64,000 nt of DNA from Leadbetterella sp040829825 (lineage in GTDB: Bacteria; Bacteroidota; Bacteroidia; Cytophagales; Spirosomataceae), in NCBI RefSeq assembly GCF_040829825.1, contig NZ_JBFOLH010000011.1, one strand, 5' to 3'. The translations under genes were made by a program, and so were the position numbers. Under the pieces are notes generated by a model that was not told the DNA's origin, made no database searches, and was given only the letters and a program-made list of their open reading frames with translations. Below, one piece after another: positions 1 through 8,457 of this stretch; position 1 is the stretch's first letter; each line of letters starts with the position of its first letter.

Positions 1-1
1 G

Positions 2-1198
2 GTGCTTGACCTGCCTGTGCAAACCGGTACCTGCCGGGTAGGGTGGGCTCTGCAGAACATCACTCCCGCTAAGCCCGTTCCCCTGGCCGGCTACGGTAAG
101 CGGCGGGGCCGTCACTATGAATCGGTGCATGATTCGGTTTATGTGCGGTCAGTAGCTTTGGAAATGGGTGCCGGGCAGGTGTTTTTTGTATCGGCAGACC
201 TGCTGTTTATTCCGCCTAAAGTAGTTGAAGCGCTGAAAAAGAAGCTGAAAAACCAGGGCATCCGCCTGAAAGACATTCATTTCTCCGCCACCCACAGCCA
301 CAGCAGCATCGGCGGCTGGGAGAGCACCCTTACCGGTGAATTGTTTGGCGGGAAATACGACCCTGAAGTAGTGGAGCTCCTGGCTCAGCGGTTCCTGAAA
401 GCCATACTGGCTTCGGCACGTGATCTCAGCGAAGGAAGCGTAAGCTATTCGGAAGTGGTGGACGATGACGACGTACGGTACCGGATCAACCTGCCCGGCG
501 GAGTGCGCGACAAGGAGATCAGGGCCCTGACCTTTACGAAAAAAACCGGTGATAAAGCCTACCTGATCACCTATGCGGCCCACAGCACAACCCTCAGCGA
601 CGGTAACCTGCAGTTGTCGAGAGACTACTCCGGCGTGCTGGTAGACTCGCTCCGGCCGGCCTTTGCCGTTTATATGGCCGGGGCCGTGGCCGGTATGGGG
701 CCGGTAGAACGGGGAGTAACCGAATTTGATGAGGCCAGGAACGAGGGACTGAGTGTATTGTACTATTTTAACCAGCGGAAAGAAATTCCCCTGGGCGACA
801 CCCTCGTGTCGGCACTTATCCGGGTGCCTTTGCCCGAACCAACCGCCCGCCTGACCCGCCACCTGGCCTTGCGCCCCTGGGTGTTTAAACGCTTCTTCGG
901 AGATTATGAAGCCTTTATTAAAGTAACCCGTGTGGGCAATACGCTGCTGCTGGGCATGCCGGCTGATTTCTCGGGCGAAATTATGGTGGAGCTTGATGCA
1001 TACGCCCGTAAAAAAGGCCTTAACCTGGTAGTTACCAGCTTTAACGGGGGATATATTGGCTATATTACGGCCGATAAGCTGTATGACTCCGGGCATTATG
1101 AAACCGTAACGATGTCGTGGTACGGCTACCAGAACGGCGGCTATTTCAAAGAAATTTCAGAAGATATCATTGACCAGGTAGCCCTTAAAAACCGTTAA
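2..1198 (+). CDS. Neutral/alkaline ceramidase-like hydrolase, 5' end possibly outside the window
   Basis: The frame is open from the first bases of the window, so the GTG at position 2 may not be the true start and an N-terminal part may be missing. The visible 398 residues match the N-terminal domain of neutral/alkaline non-lysosomal ceramidases: a VGW..NITP start, then ATHSHSSIGGW at about residues 96-106, which corresponds to the family's ATHTHSGPGG segment carrying the nucleophilic serine and metal-binding histidines. Family members hydrolyse the amide bond of ceramides, but many bacterial relatives are uncharacterised and may act on other amides. The C-terminal domain of full-length ceramidases is not present. 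No signal peptide can be judged because of the edge. Function is inferred from family only. Confidence 0.75.
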   Translation: MLDLPVQTGTCRVGWALQNITPAKPVPLAGYGKRRGRHYESVHDSVYVRSVALEMGAGQVFFVSADLLFIPPKVVEALKKKLKNQGIRLKDIHFSATHSHSSIGGWESTLTGELFGGKYDPEVVELLAQRFLKAILASARDLSEGSVSYSEVVDDDDVRYRINLPGGVRDKEIRALTFTKKTGDKAYLITYAAHSTTLSDGNLQLSRDYSGVLVDSLRPAFAVYMAGAVAGMGPVERGVTEFDEARNEGLSVLYYFNQRKEIPLGDTLVSALIRVPLPEPTARLTRHLALRPWVFKRFFGDYEAFIKVTRVGNTLLLGMPADFSGEIMVELDAYARKKGLNLVVTSFNGGYIGYITADKLYDSGHYETVTMSWYGYQNGGYFKEISEDIIDQVALKNR

Positions 1199-1204
1199 TC
1201 CCTG

Positions 1205-1290
1205 TGTTCTTTGTGCCTTTTCCTGGTGTACTTTGTGAAAAAGCAGATTTTTACAAAGCACACCAAGTCGGTTTCACTAAGCACACAAAG
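1205..1290. repeat. Long imperfect palindrome between genes
   Basis: GGTGTACTTTGTGAAAAA (1225-1242) pairs with TTTTTACAAAGCACACC (1248-1264) across a 5-nt loop, with one bulge and one mismatch. An outer pair built from CTTTGTG near 1210 and CACAAAG at 1284-1290 extends the fold. It lies after the ceramidase-like gene and before the FMN reductase gene and may act as a terminator or be a dispersed intergenic repeat. Confidence 0.55.
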
Positions 1291-1353
1291 TTTGGAAACG
1301 AATAGTAAAATTCTTCTTATTTTTCCGACCTTTGCGTCACATTTAGAGGAATT

Positions 1354-1896
1354 ATGAGAATTGAAATTATTTCCGGTAGCCCCCGCCAGGGCAGCATAAC
1401 TTTCCGTATAGCCCGGCACCTGCACCATGTATTTCAGGGTAAAGACGGAGTAGAAGCGGGCCTGATAGATGTTCGTGATTACGCCCTTCCCTTCGTGCAG
1501 GAAGTGTGGACTACCCCGGCTAAAGTTCCGGCTGAATTTAAAGACCTGGGCGACCGGATCTTCTCGGCCGATGCCTTCATCCTGGTTTCACCGGAATATA
1601 ACGGCGGATATTCTCCCGCCCTGAAAAACCTGCTGGATCATTTCCCCAAGCAAAGCCGGAAGCCTTTCGGAATCGCCACCGGTACAGACGGTGCGCTGGG
1701 AGCCATGCGGTCGGCCCAGCAGCTTGTTCAGCTGGTAGCGGCGTTGTTTGGCGTTCTGAGCCCGCGCCTGCTCATCACACCGCACGCCGATAAGAAATTT
1801 GATAAAGAAGGTGTCCTCCTGGATAAAGATTTCCAGCCATCGATCGATATGTTTGTGGATGAATTTTTGTGGCTGGGACAGAAAATTGTGAAATAA
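1354..1896 (+). CDS. NAD(P)H-dependent FMN reductase family flavoprotein
   Basis: A 180-residue flavodoxin-fold protein. The phosphate-binding loop SGSPRQGS is at residues 7-14 and the conserved SPEYNGGYSPALKNLLD segment begins at residue 79; both are hallmarks of the NADPH-dependent FMN reductase (azoreductase, chromate or quinone reductase) family. Such proteins bind FMN in the cytosol and pass two electrons from NAD(P)H to quinones, azo compounds or flavin; the substrate cannot be told from sequence. The ATG is preceded by a GAGGA Shine-Dalgarno-like stretch at about 1345-1349, unusual for this genome, which supports the start. The next gene begins 2 bp after the stop and is probably co-transcribed. 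Confidence 0.85.
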   Translation: MRIEIISGSPRQGSITFRIARHLHHVFQGKDGVEAGLIDVRDYALPFVQEVWTTPAKVPAEFKDLGDRIFSADAFILVSPEYNGGYSPALKNLLDHFPKQSRKPFGIATGTDGALGAMRSAQQLVQLVAALFGVLSPRLLITPHADKKFDKEGVLLDKDFQPSIDMFVDEFLWLGQKIVK

Positions 1897-1898
1897 TC

Positions 1899-3158
1899 AT
1901 GCTGAATAAAATATACCGGCTTGTGCTGTCCCTGCTGGTAGTTTCATCCGGAGCTATGTCGCAGGAGCCGGTAGCCGTGCCTCTTCAGGGAAACGCGTGG
2001 TTCTGTCACCCTACGGAGGCCGGCCAGCAAAAGTTTGACAAGACCGGTTTGCAGGGCTGGACAGAGGCAGACGGTGACGTATGTGTATTCTTTAGTGTCA
2101 ATGCAACGGGTACCGTTCAGCTAGGGCTTACCGCCAGGGGCCGGACAGAGGTTTCAGTGATGCTGAACAACGAAACCCGTTCTGTAAAAATAGACCAGCC
2201 TGAATTTGCAAAAATTACGGCTGGCACTTTCAGGATAGAAGCACCCGGGTACCAGCGGGTGGTGATCAGGGGCAGAGGCGGAGCAGACATCAGTGACCTG
2301 CAGGTAGAAGGAGCTGCCCTGAGCGACGGGATCACCTACGTGAAAGACGATTTTTACTGGGGCAGGAGAGGGCCTTCGGTTCATCTCAACTACCCGATGC
2401 CTGAAGACCGCGATATCCGCTGGCTATACAACGAGATAACCGTTCCGGAGCACAACGATGTGCCGGGCAGCTATTATATGGCCAACGGCTTTGCCGAAGG
2501 CTATTTTGGCATCCAGGTCAATTCAGCTACGGAAAGGCGGATACTGTTTTCAGTGTGGAGCCCCTTTAAGACTGACGACCCGAAAAGCATACCGGAAGAT
2601 CAGCGGATCATGCTGCTGAAGAAAGGCGAAGGCGTGCATACAGGCGAATTCGGTAACGAAGGCAGCGGCGGGCAGAGCTACAGGCGCTTCAACTGGATAG
2701 CCGGAAGCACCTACAGGTTTCTCACCCGGATAGAGCCGTCTTCTGTAAAGGGAAGCACAGAATACACCGCTTATTTTTATGCTCCTGAAACGGGAAAGTG
2801 GGAGCTCATTGCCTCTTTCAGAAGGCCGGCCACCGTAACCTATGCCAAACGGTTTCACTCTTTCCTGGAGAACTTTAACACGGGTACGGGGCACTTGCGG
2901 AGAGAAGTGGTCTTTTCCAACCAGTGGGTATGTGATACGCAGGGCGTATGGACAGAGCTGACCCGTGCGCGGTATACCGCCGATGCTACTGCCCGTAAAG
3001 GCAACCGGATCGACTATGCCGCCGGGGTAAAGAACGGGAAGTTTTTCCTGGCCAACTGCGGCTTTTTCTCTCCTAAAGTGCCTTTTAATACCGATTTTGA
3101 AAGAGCGGCAGGAAAAGCCGCCCCGGTGCCTGACCTGGGGGAGATTGAAAAGCTTTGA
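1899..3158 (+). CDS. Secreted DUF3472 (with DUF5077) domain protein
   Basis: The start is placed at the ATG at 1899, not the in-frame GTG at 1869, because it gives a signal peptide (MLNKIYRLVLSLLVVSSGAM, cleavage near SQ) and avoids overlap with the FMN reductase gene. The mature protein has an N-terminal beta-rich DUF5077-like module (roughly residues 25-150) and a DUF3472 module with the segments FAEGYFGIQVNS and ILFSVWSP. These domains occur in secreted Bacteroidota proteins and are thought to be carbohydrate-related, but no activity is established. The last codons and stop lie inside a GAAAAGCTTT tandem repeat (about 3148-3173), so the exact C-terminus may have been shaped by repeat slippage. 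Confidence 0.8.
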   Translation: MLNKIYRLVLSLLVVSSGAMSQEPVAVPLQGNAWFCHPTEAGQQKFDKTGLQGWTEADGDVCVFFSVNATGTVQLGLTARGRTEVSVMLNNETRSVKIDQPEFAKITAGTFRIEAPGYQRVVIRGRGGADISDLQVEGAALSDGITYVKDDFYWGRRGPSVHLNYPMPEDRDIRWLYNEITVPEHNDVPGSYYMANGFAEGYFGIQVNSATERRILFSVWSPFKTDDPKSIPEDQRIMLLKKGEGVHTGEFGNEGSGGQSYRRFNWIAGSTYRFLTRIEPSSVKGSTEYTAYFYAPETGKWELIASFRRPATVTYAKRFHSFLENFNTGTGHLRREVVFSNQWVCDTQGVWTELTRARYTADATARKGNRIDYAAGVKNGKFFLANCGFFSPKVPFNTDFERAAGKAAPVPDLGEIEKL

Positions 3159-3277
3159 AAAGCTTTGAAAAGTTAAAAGATAAAAGTTAAAAACTAAAAG
3201 TTAAGGTACATTTGTTCATTATAATATATACTCAATGTTCCTTAACTTTTCACTTTTAGTTTTTCACTTTTCACTTT
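3148..3277. repeat. AT-rich AAAAGTTAAAAG-type inverted repeat, probable terminator
   Basis: The stretch opens with a GAAAAGCTTT tandem repeat running through the stop codon of the DUF3472 gene. Its left arm, with AAAAGTTAAAAACTAAAAG and TTAAGG (3181-3206), pairs with a right arm starting CCTTAACTTTTCACTTTTAG (3240-3277) that carries a small insertion. The structure separates two plus-strand genes. Similar sequences recur at 7.76-7.90 kb and 23.86 kb, so it belongs to a dispersed family in this genome. Confidence 0.65.
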
Positions 3278-3384
3278 CATCTCTCCGCTCACCTGCCCGA
3301 TTCACCGTTCATCCCCGTTTTGAATAAAGCCGGAAACTCCGTACCTTTAGGTTTTGTTTTATTGGAAAATAATTAAAATAACAA

Positions 3385-4092
3385 ATGATCGGATTAGTTT
3401 TTATTGGAATTGTCTTTATGGTTATAGGCTCGCTGATTTCCAGCCGCCTGAAAAGCAAATTTGCGCAATATTCGCAGGTAGGGCTTTCCAACGGGCTCAG
3501 CGGGGAAGAAATAGCGCGGAAAATGCTGAACGATAACGGAATATATGACGTGAAGATTACCCAGGTAGACGGGCAGCTGACCGACCACTACAATCCCCTC
3601 GACAAGACCGTGAACCTGAGCTCGGATGTCTATCACGGGCGCAGTGCGGCATCTGCTGCAGTAGCGGCCCACGAGGTAGGCCACGCCGTGCAGCACGCTA
3701 ATGCGTACGCCGCCCTGAAAATGCGTTCGGCCATGGTGCCGGCGGTTAATATTGCCTCGCGGGTGATGGGCATGGCCAATATGTTCCTGATGTTCGGAGG
3801 TATAGCGCTGATCTCGCAGAATAACCCGGTGGGAAATACCCTCCTGATGGTGCTGATCGTGGCTAACCTGGCGCTGGCTCTCTTTGCCCTGATCACCCTG
3901 CCGGTAGAATTTGATGCCAGCAAGCGGGCTTTGAACTGGATGGAAACCCGGAATGTGGTGTCTCAGCGCGAGCACGCCATGGCCAAAGATGCCCTGAAAT
4001 GGGCCGCCATGACCTACGTGGTAGGAGCCGCCGCCGCCATGGCCAACCTGCTCTATTTTGTGATGATTTTCCTGGGCCGGCGAGACGACTAA
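3385..4092 (+). CDS. Neutral zinc metallopeptidase of the YugP family, membrane protein
   Basis: A 235-residue membrane protein with an N-terminal hydrophobic segment (residues 1-20), the zinc-binding motif HEVGHAVQH at residues 96-104, and two to three further membrane segments (about 120-170 and 205-230). This order matches the YugP/Zn_peptidase_2 family. The family is predicted to be peptidases from the HExxH motif, but substrates are unknown. The region EEIARKMLNDNGIYDVKITQVDG is a conserved family block. The gene is monocistronic, closed by a strong hairpin at 4128-4163. A weak promoter-like TACCTTTA lies near 3340. Confidence 0.85.
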   Translation: MIGLVFIGIVFMVIGSLISSRLKSKFAQYSQVGLSNGLSGEEIARKMLNDNGIYDVKITQVDGQLTDHYNPLDKTVNLSSDVYHGRSAASAAVAAHEVGHAVQHANAYAALKMRSAMVPAVNIASRVMGMANMFLMFGGIALISQNNPVGNTLLMVLIVANLALALFALITLPVEFDASKRALNWMETRNVVSQREHAMAKDALKWAAMTYVVGAAAAMANLLYFVMIFLGRRDD

Positions 4093-4127
4093 CTAAGTCA
4101 AAAACAAAAAGCAGCCACTCCTGCCTC

Positions 4128-4163
4128 AAAAGTTGCGGTACACCTCCATGTACCGCAACTTTT
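4128..4163. terminator. Perfect 15-bp-arm hairpin, bidirectional terminator
   Basis: AAAAGTTGCGGTACA (4128-4142) and its exact reverse complement (4149-4163) flank the loop CCTCCA. A T-rich run follows on the plus strand and the A-run of the left arm serves the minus strand. It lies between the convergent metallopeptidase and EamA genes and overlaps two bases of the EamA stop codon. Confidence 0.8.
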
Positions 4164-5028
4164 AGTTTTTAACTTTTCCGCTCCCCAGATACAATCCCCC
4201 CAAAACCAGTGCCGTACCGCCCCACGTATAGCCGCTGAGCGGTTCATTTAAAAGGAGGTTGGCATAGATGAACCCGAAAATAGGGCAGAGGAAAAGAAAA
4301 TAAGAAGCCTTTACCGTGTTGGTCTTCAGAAGGTAGAGCCACAGCTGCACGGCAGCAATAGAAACGGGCAGCACCAGCCACAGGATAGAAAACCCTACCG
4401 TAGCATTCCATTGATTTTGCCCGCTCCGGTGAAAAAGCAGGGTAAGCGGCAACATAAAAATGCCGCCCAGGAAAACCTGCCAGCCGTTAATAGTAATCCT
4501 GGAAAGCGTCCATTTTACTTTTGAATAGTAGATGGTTCCTACAGAATACGACAGCATGCTCAGGAAAATAAGGAGCAGTCCGCGGGGAGTAGCATGACCC
4601 TGAAGCAATAGCGGGTAACATGCAACGATAACACCGCCCAGTCCGGTAAATACGGCCACCCATTGCCGGAGCCGGATCTTCTCCCTCAGCCAGAAAGTAG
4701 ACAGCACGCTGATCAGCAGGGTATTGGTAGAAGTAGCCAGGCTGCCTATACCGGCCGATATCTCACCCAATGCCAGGATGAACAGGCTCAGGTAAAGCGT
4801 GGTGTTCAGGAAGCCGAAAATGGCGATCTGTAGCCATTCCTGCCCGTAAGGGAGGCGTTCTTTCCGGATAAGCCGGGCAAAGACAATAAGCAGGGTGCCC
4901 GCTGAAAAAAAGCGGATCTGGAACATGAGCAGCGGCTCAATATACGACAGGGCCAGCTTGGCCGCCGGCGATGCCGAGGCCCAAAGGGCGGCAAACAGCA
5001 CGCCCAGCACAACAAATTTAAGATTCAT
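4162..5028 (-). CDS. EamA/DMT-family transporter
   Basis: A 288-residue, very hydrophobic protein with about ten predicted membrane helices in two repeats of five, the layout of the drug/metabolite transporter (EamA) family. Visible family cues are the N-terminal ALWASASPAAKLALSYIEPLLMFQIRF segment, split here as ALWASASPAAK and EPLLMFQIRF, and a GxxGSLATSTNTLL stretch. Members export amino acids, metabolites or toxic compounds from the cytoplasm; the substrate cannot be assigned. The start codon overlaps the 3' end of the upstream tatD-like gene by 11 bp, so the two are translated from one transcript. Confidence 0.85.
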   Translation of the reverse strand: MNLKFVVLGVLFAALWASASPAAKLALSYIEPLLMFQIRFFSAGTLLIVFARLIRKERLPYGQEWLQIAIFGFLNTTLYLSLFILALGEISAGIGSLATSTNTLLISVLSTFWLREKIRLRQWVAVFTGLGGVIVACYPLLLQGHATPRGLLLIFLSMLSYSVGTIYYSKVKWTLSRITINGWQVFLGGIFMLPLTLLFHRSGQNQWNATVGFSILWLVLPVSIAAVQLWLYLLKTNTVKASYFLFLCPIFGFIYANLLLNEPLSGYTWGGTALVLGGLYLGSGKVKN

Positions 5029-5803
5029 GAATCAGGCTTCGGGCTGTACGGGTGGTAACGTCCCGGATCCGGGCCGGGTCGGTGGCATATATTTCGGAAA
5101 GCTTATCAACAACGAGCTCCAGGTAGGCGGGTTCGTTTCTTTTGCCCCGGTGGGGTACGGGCGCCAGGTAGGGGGCATCTGTTTCCAGGACGATTTTTTC
5201 TAAGGGAATTTCAGCAAGAAAGCGGTCGAGTCCGCCGTTTTTAAACGTAGCCACACCACCTATTCCCAGTAGAAAATGCAGGCCCGTTACCCGTTCAGCA
5301 TCTGCAGGCGTTCCTGAAAAACAATGGAAAATACCCCGCAGGTCATTCCAGCCGAAATCTTCGATCAGGTCGCAGCACCGCTGAATGGCATTGAGGGAAT
5401 TGTCTTTCGAATTGCGCGAATGGATACAAACAGGAAGATCGTACGCCCGGGCCAGCTCCAGCTGTTTTACAAAAGCGGTTTCCTGTTGCGGCGTAAACGC
5501 AAGGTCCCAGTAGAAATCAAGCCCGATCTCGCCGATCATGATGAACTTCCTTTTTTCGAGCTCTTCTTCCACCCGTTTCAGCTCTTCCTCATAACGCTCA
5601 TTGACATAGACAGGGTGCAGCCCGATCATGGCCAGGCAGCGGCCGGGAAACTCACGCTCCAGGGCATACATGCGCGAAATGGTCTCCGAGTCGCAATTGG
5701 GCATCCATATCTGCTCTATGCCTGCCTGGCGTGCACGTTCCAGCATATCGTACTTATCGGCATCAAATTGCTCATCATAGATGTGCGCATGCGTATCAAT
5801 CAT
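5018..5803 (-). CDS. TatD family metal-dependent hydrolase (DNase)
   Basis: A 261-residue TIM-barrel hydrolase beginning MIDTHAHIYDE; His5 and His7 form the family's first metal-binding HxH. Later blocks include GEIGLDFYWD, CIHSRNS, GIFHCFSGT and LETDAPYLAP, which supply the remaining metal ligands. TatD proteins are Mg-dependent 3'-5' exonucleases active in DNA repair and degradation; some relatives act on D-aminoacyl-tRNA. The ATG at 5803 is preferred over an upstream TTG because that TTG is part of the probable -7 promoter element and the family starts with M-x-D-x-H. An AGGAGG stretch lies just before the ATG. The eamA-like gene follows with an 11-bp overlap. Confidence 0.9.
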   Translation of the reverse strand: MIDTHAHIYDEQFDADKYDMLERARQAGIEQIWMPNCDSETISRMYALEREFPGRCLAMIGLHPVYVNERYEEELKRVEEELEKRKFIMIGEIGLDFYWDLAFTPQQETAFVKQLELARAYDLPVCIHSRNSKDNSLNAIQRCCDLIEDFGWNDLRGIFHCFSGTPADAERVTGLHFLLGIGGVATFKNGGLDRFLAEIPLEKIVLETDAPYLAPVPHRGKRNEPAYLELVVDKLSEIYATDPARIRDVTTRTARSLIHES

Positions 5804-5824
5804 TCCTCCTGCAGCTTTTCGGTA

Positions 5825-5832
5825 CAAAATTA
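5825..5832 (-). promoter_or_regulatory. Bacteroidota -7 promoter element for the tatD-eamA operon
   Basis: On the minus strand the sequence reads TAATTTTG, an exact match to the Bacteroidota -7 consensus TAnnTTTG, 21 bp upstream of the TatD ATG. No good -33 TTTG was found. Confidence 0.5.
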
Positions 5833-5910
5833 CGCAATAAAACGTAGTTTCTGTGTTTTATTAAATCATTCTGTCGCTATATTTATCACTCCAAACTAAA
5901 TAGAAAACAT

Positions 5911-7260
5911 ATGAACAGACGTAATTTCATTCAGACTACCGTAGCGGGCAGCACCATCCCGTTTATTGGGCATTCCATGCCGAATGACAAACCCAAGCTG
6001 GATAAAGTGAGACTGGGCTTTATAGGGGTAGGTCTGCGTGGAAGAAACCATCTTAACGTGGCCATCAATTGCGATGACGTAGAGGTGGTAGCCATTTGTG
6101 ATATTGACCCGGATGCTATTCGCCAGGCGCAGGAAATGATCCGGAAGAAAGGGCGGAAAGAAGCCGTAGCCTATTCTAAAAACGAAACCGATTACCGGAA
6201 CCTGGTAAAACGCGACGATATTGACGGGGTGGTGATCGCCACTCCGTGGGAATTGCACGTGCCCATGAGTGTAGACTCCATGCGGGCCGGCAAATACACC
6301 GCCGTGGAAGTTTCTGCCACGGTTACGCTCCAGGAATCGTGGGACCTGGTCAATACCTTCGAGGAGACCGGCAGCCACTGCATGATCCTGGAAAACGTAT
6401 GTTACCGCAGAGACGTAATGGCGGTGCTGAATATGGTACGCCAGGGACTCTTCGGAGATATCCAGTACGGGCATTGCGGTTACCAGCACGACCTGCGGAA
6501 CGTTAAGTTTAACGACGGAAAACAAGCCTATGGCGGTGGCGTTGAATTCGGTGAGAAAGGCTTTTCGGAAGCCCGCTGGAGAACCCAGCACTCGGTAGAC
6601 CGGAACGGCGACCTTTACCCTACGCACGGGCTGGGGCCGGTAGCGCACTGGATGGATATTAACCGGGGGAACAAATTCAACTACCTGACCTCCATGGCTA
6701 CCAGCGCCAAAGGGCTGCACAAATATATCGTAGACAACGGCGGACCCGATCACCCCAACGCCAAAGTGAAATTCAAGCTGGGCGATATTGTTACCACCTC
6801 TGTTCAGTGTGAAAACGGGCAGAACATCGTGATCATCCACGATACCAACCTGCCGCGCCCTTATTCCCTCTGCTTCAGAGCCCAGGGTACCGAAGGCGTA
6901 TGGTTAGACGATAACAAGTCGATTTACCTGGAAGGCAAGAGCCCGAAACCGCACCAGTGGGAACCTTTCGAAAAGTATCAGAAAGAATACGATCACCCGC
7001 TGTGGAAGAAATTTGAAGAATCGGCTAAGAATGCCGGCCATGGCGGTATCGATTACTTTGTGCTGCGGGCCTTCATTGAATCGGTTAAACGCCGGGTTTC
7101 TCCGCCGATAGACGTTTACGATGCGGCAGCATGGTCGGCCATCAGCCCCCTCTCGGAAATGTCGATTGCCCGTGGAAGCTCACCGGTAGAAATTCCTGAT
7201 TTTACCCGTGGAAAATGGAAAACCAATAAGCGGATCTTTGGTTTAAATAATGAATATTGA
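5911..7260 (+). CDS. GH109-like Gfo/Idh/MocA family oxidoreductase, Tat-exported
   Basis: A 449-residue protein opening with a twin-arginine-type leader (MNRRNFIQTTVAGSTIPF), then a Rossmann NAD-binding motif GVGLRG at residues 39-44. The blocks VEVSATVTLQESWDLV, MILENVCYRRDVM, GYQHDLR and NGDLYPTHGLGP match glycoside hydrolase family 109, where NAD serves as a tightly bound cofactor for oxidation-elimination cleavage of alpha-N-acetylgalactosaminides. Many Bacteroidota relatives have unknown sugar specificity, so the call is family-level. The mature enzyme is expected in the periplasm. The 3' end overlaps the next gene by 11 bp. Confidence 0.85.
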   Translation: MNRRNFIQTTVAGSTIPFIGHSMPNDKPKLDKVRLGFIGVGLRGRNHLNVAINCDDVEVVAICDIDPDAIRQAQEMIRKKGRKEAVAYSKNETDYRNLVKRDDIDGVVIATPWELHVPMSVDSMRAGKYTAVEVSATVTLQESWDLVNTFEETGSHCMILENVCYRRDVMAVLNMVRQGLFGDIQYGHCGYQHDLRNVKFNDGKQAYGGGVEFGEKGFSEARWRTQHSVDRNGDLYPTHGLGPVAHWMDINRGNKFNYLTSMATSAKGLHKYIVDNGGPDHPNAKVKFKLGDIVTTSVQCENGQNIVIIHDTNLPRPYSLCFRAQGTEGVWLDDNKSIYLEGKSPKPHQWEPFEKYQKEYDHPLWKKFEESAKNAGHGGIDYFVLRAFIESVKRRVSPPIDVYDAAAWSAISPLSEMSIARGSSPVEIPDFTRGKWKTNKRIFGLNNEY

Positions 7261-7768
7261 CCCCGTAGATTTCCGGTTGGCTATGCCGGAAGACCTGGAA
7301 GCGATAGTGAGGATATACAACTCCACTATCGCTTCCCGCCTCGTAACAGCAGACCTTGAGCCCGTCTCTGTAGAAAGCCGGAAAGAATGGTTTCAGCGTC
7401 ATACGCCACATAAAAGACCGCTTTGGGTAGTGGAAGAGTCGGGTAAGGTGGTAGGCTGGCTGGGCTTTCAGCCCTTCCACAGCCGTATTGCCTATGATGC
7501 CACAGCCGAAATCAGCCTGTACCTCGACGAATCAGTACGGGGAAGGGGCCTCGGCCGCAAAATACTGGACTTCGCAATGGAAAAAGCCCCTCAGCTGGGC
7601 ATAGAGACACTCATCGGGCTTATTTTTGAACACAATATCCCCAGCATACGCCTTTTTGAAAAGGCAGGCTACTGCGAATGGGGCTTCCTGCCCGAGGTAG
7701 CCAACCTCGATGGGGTGAAGAGAGGGTTGAAGTATTTTGGGAGAAAAACAGGGGGAGTTAAAAGTTAA
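7250..7768 (+). CDS. GNAT family N-acetyltransferase, phosphinothricin-acetyltransferase-like
   Basis: A 172-residue GNAT protein with the order typical of the Pat/bar subgroup: FRLAMPEDLEAIVRIYN at the start, ETFEL-like region replaced by LEPVSVESRKEWF, the acetyl-CoA loop VRGRGLGRKIL at about residues 94-104, and the C-terminal NIPSIRLFEKAGY block. It probably acetylates the amino group of a small metabolite such as methionine sulfoximine or an amino-acid analogue in the cytosol. The ATG lies inside the 3' end of the GH109-like gene (11-bp overlap), which suggests translational coupling rather than shared chemistry. Confidence 0.85.
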   Translation: MNIDPVDFRLAMPEDLEAIVRIYNSTIASRLVTADLEPVSVESRKEWFQRHTPHKRPLWVVEESGKVVGWLGFQPFHSRIAYDATAEISLYLDESVRGRGLGRKILDFAMEKAPQLGIETLIGLIFEHNIPSIRLFEKAGYCEWGFLPEVANLDGVKRGLKYFGRKTGGVKS

Positions 7769-7905
7769 AAGTTAAAAACGAAAAGTGAAAAGTTATGGAA
7801 CATTCTTACTTTATTATTCCATAATTTTTAGTTTTTCACTTTTAACTTTTCACTTACTTTATTATTCCATAACTTTTCGTTTTTAACTTTTAACTTTTCA
7901 CTTAC
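7756..7905. repeat. AT-rich inverted repeat with one left arm and two alternative right arms
   Basis: The left arm 7756-7800 (ending AAAAGTTATGGAA) can pair with either 7817-7855 or 7865-7905, both of which begin TTCCATAA. The two right arms belong to a direct duplication of about 48 bp that includes TTACTTTATTATTCCATAA. The element lies between convergent genes and probably terminates both. It is related to the repeats at 3.2 kb and 23.86 kb. Confidence 0.65.
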
Positions 7906-8441
7906 TTCACAACTTCCCCCGCCACATAACTCGAATCAGGTGCAAACCATAGCAGCCGCTGTACCGACCGGATTTCGTAGCCGGTGAGCTTTCCTTCCTG
8001 CGCCTCGAGGCGGATCCGGGAGCCGGTAGTGAAAAAGTAATTCTCAGATTGCCGGGTACAGCTCAGTGAGACAGGCACGTGATTCGGGCCAAACACTACG
8101 CTCAGCTCTTTCACCGGCAGGTTTTCGCCCGGTTTCAGCCGGTAAAGGGTACGTCCGCCTTCTTTCACCGAATCATAGCTCATCACAAATGAGCTCTTGT
8201 TCAGGTCGGCATCCAGGAAGAGCTTCAGCTCTTTGTCCCAGTCAATTTCACTGACCTGCTTTTTCTCGGTCTTCCCGTCGTACGTCCAGGTTTTCTCTAC
8301 CAGGGGGTTGGCAGCTTTCAGATCAGTAATCAGCTGTTCGAGCCAGCTTTTTGAATCAAAATATTTCTGTATCCTGCCGGCCTCTGAAGAGCCCTGGCAG
8401 GCAGAAAAAAGTACGAAGATAAATACAAAACGGAATTTCAT
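7902..8441 (-). CDS. Putative lipoprotein of unknown function
   Basis: A 179-residue protein with a short lipoprotein signal: a hydrophobic stretch FRFVFIFVLFSA followed by Cys15 (FSAC lipobox). The mature part is predicted as mixed alpha/beta without recognisable motifs: an N-terminal helix region (YFDSKSWLEQLITDLKAANP) and beta-rich C-terminal half. I do not recognise the family. It is monocistronic, flanked by the repeat element downstream and by a hairpin (8458-8479) just upstream of its start. It probably sits on the periplasmic face of the outer or inner membrane. Confidence 0.7.
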   Translation of the reverse strand: MKFRFVFIFVLFSACQGSSEAGRIQKYFDSKSWLEQLITDLKAANPLVEKTWTYDGKTEKKQVSEIDWDKELKLFLDADLNKSSFVMSYDSVKEGGRTLYRLKPGENLPVKELSVVFGPNHVPVSLSCTRQSENYFFTTGSRIRLEAQEGKLTGYEIRSVQRLLWFAPDSSYVAGEVVK

Positions 8442-8457
8442 GGATCCTTAAAAAAAT

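Noticed and set aside
149..1096. Minus-strand frame of 315 codons opposite the ceramidase-like gene
   Set aside because: Antisense to a recognisable conserved protein and without motifs.
5896..6840. Minus-strand frame of 314 codons opposite the GH109-like gene
   Set aside because: Shadow of the real plus-strand gene; no domain recognisable.
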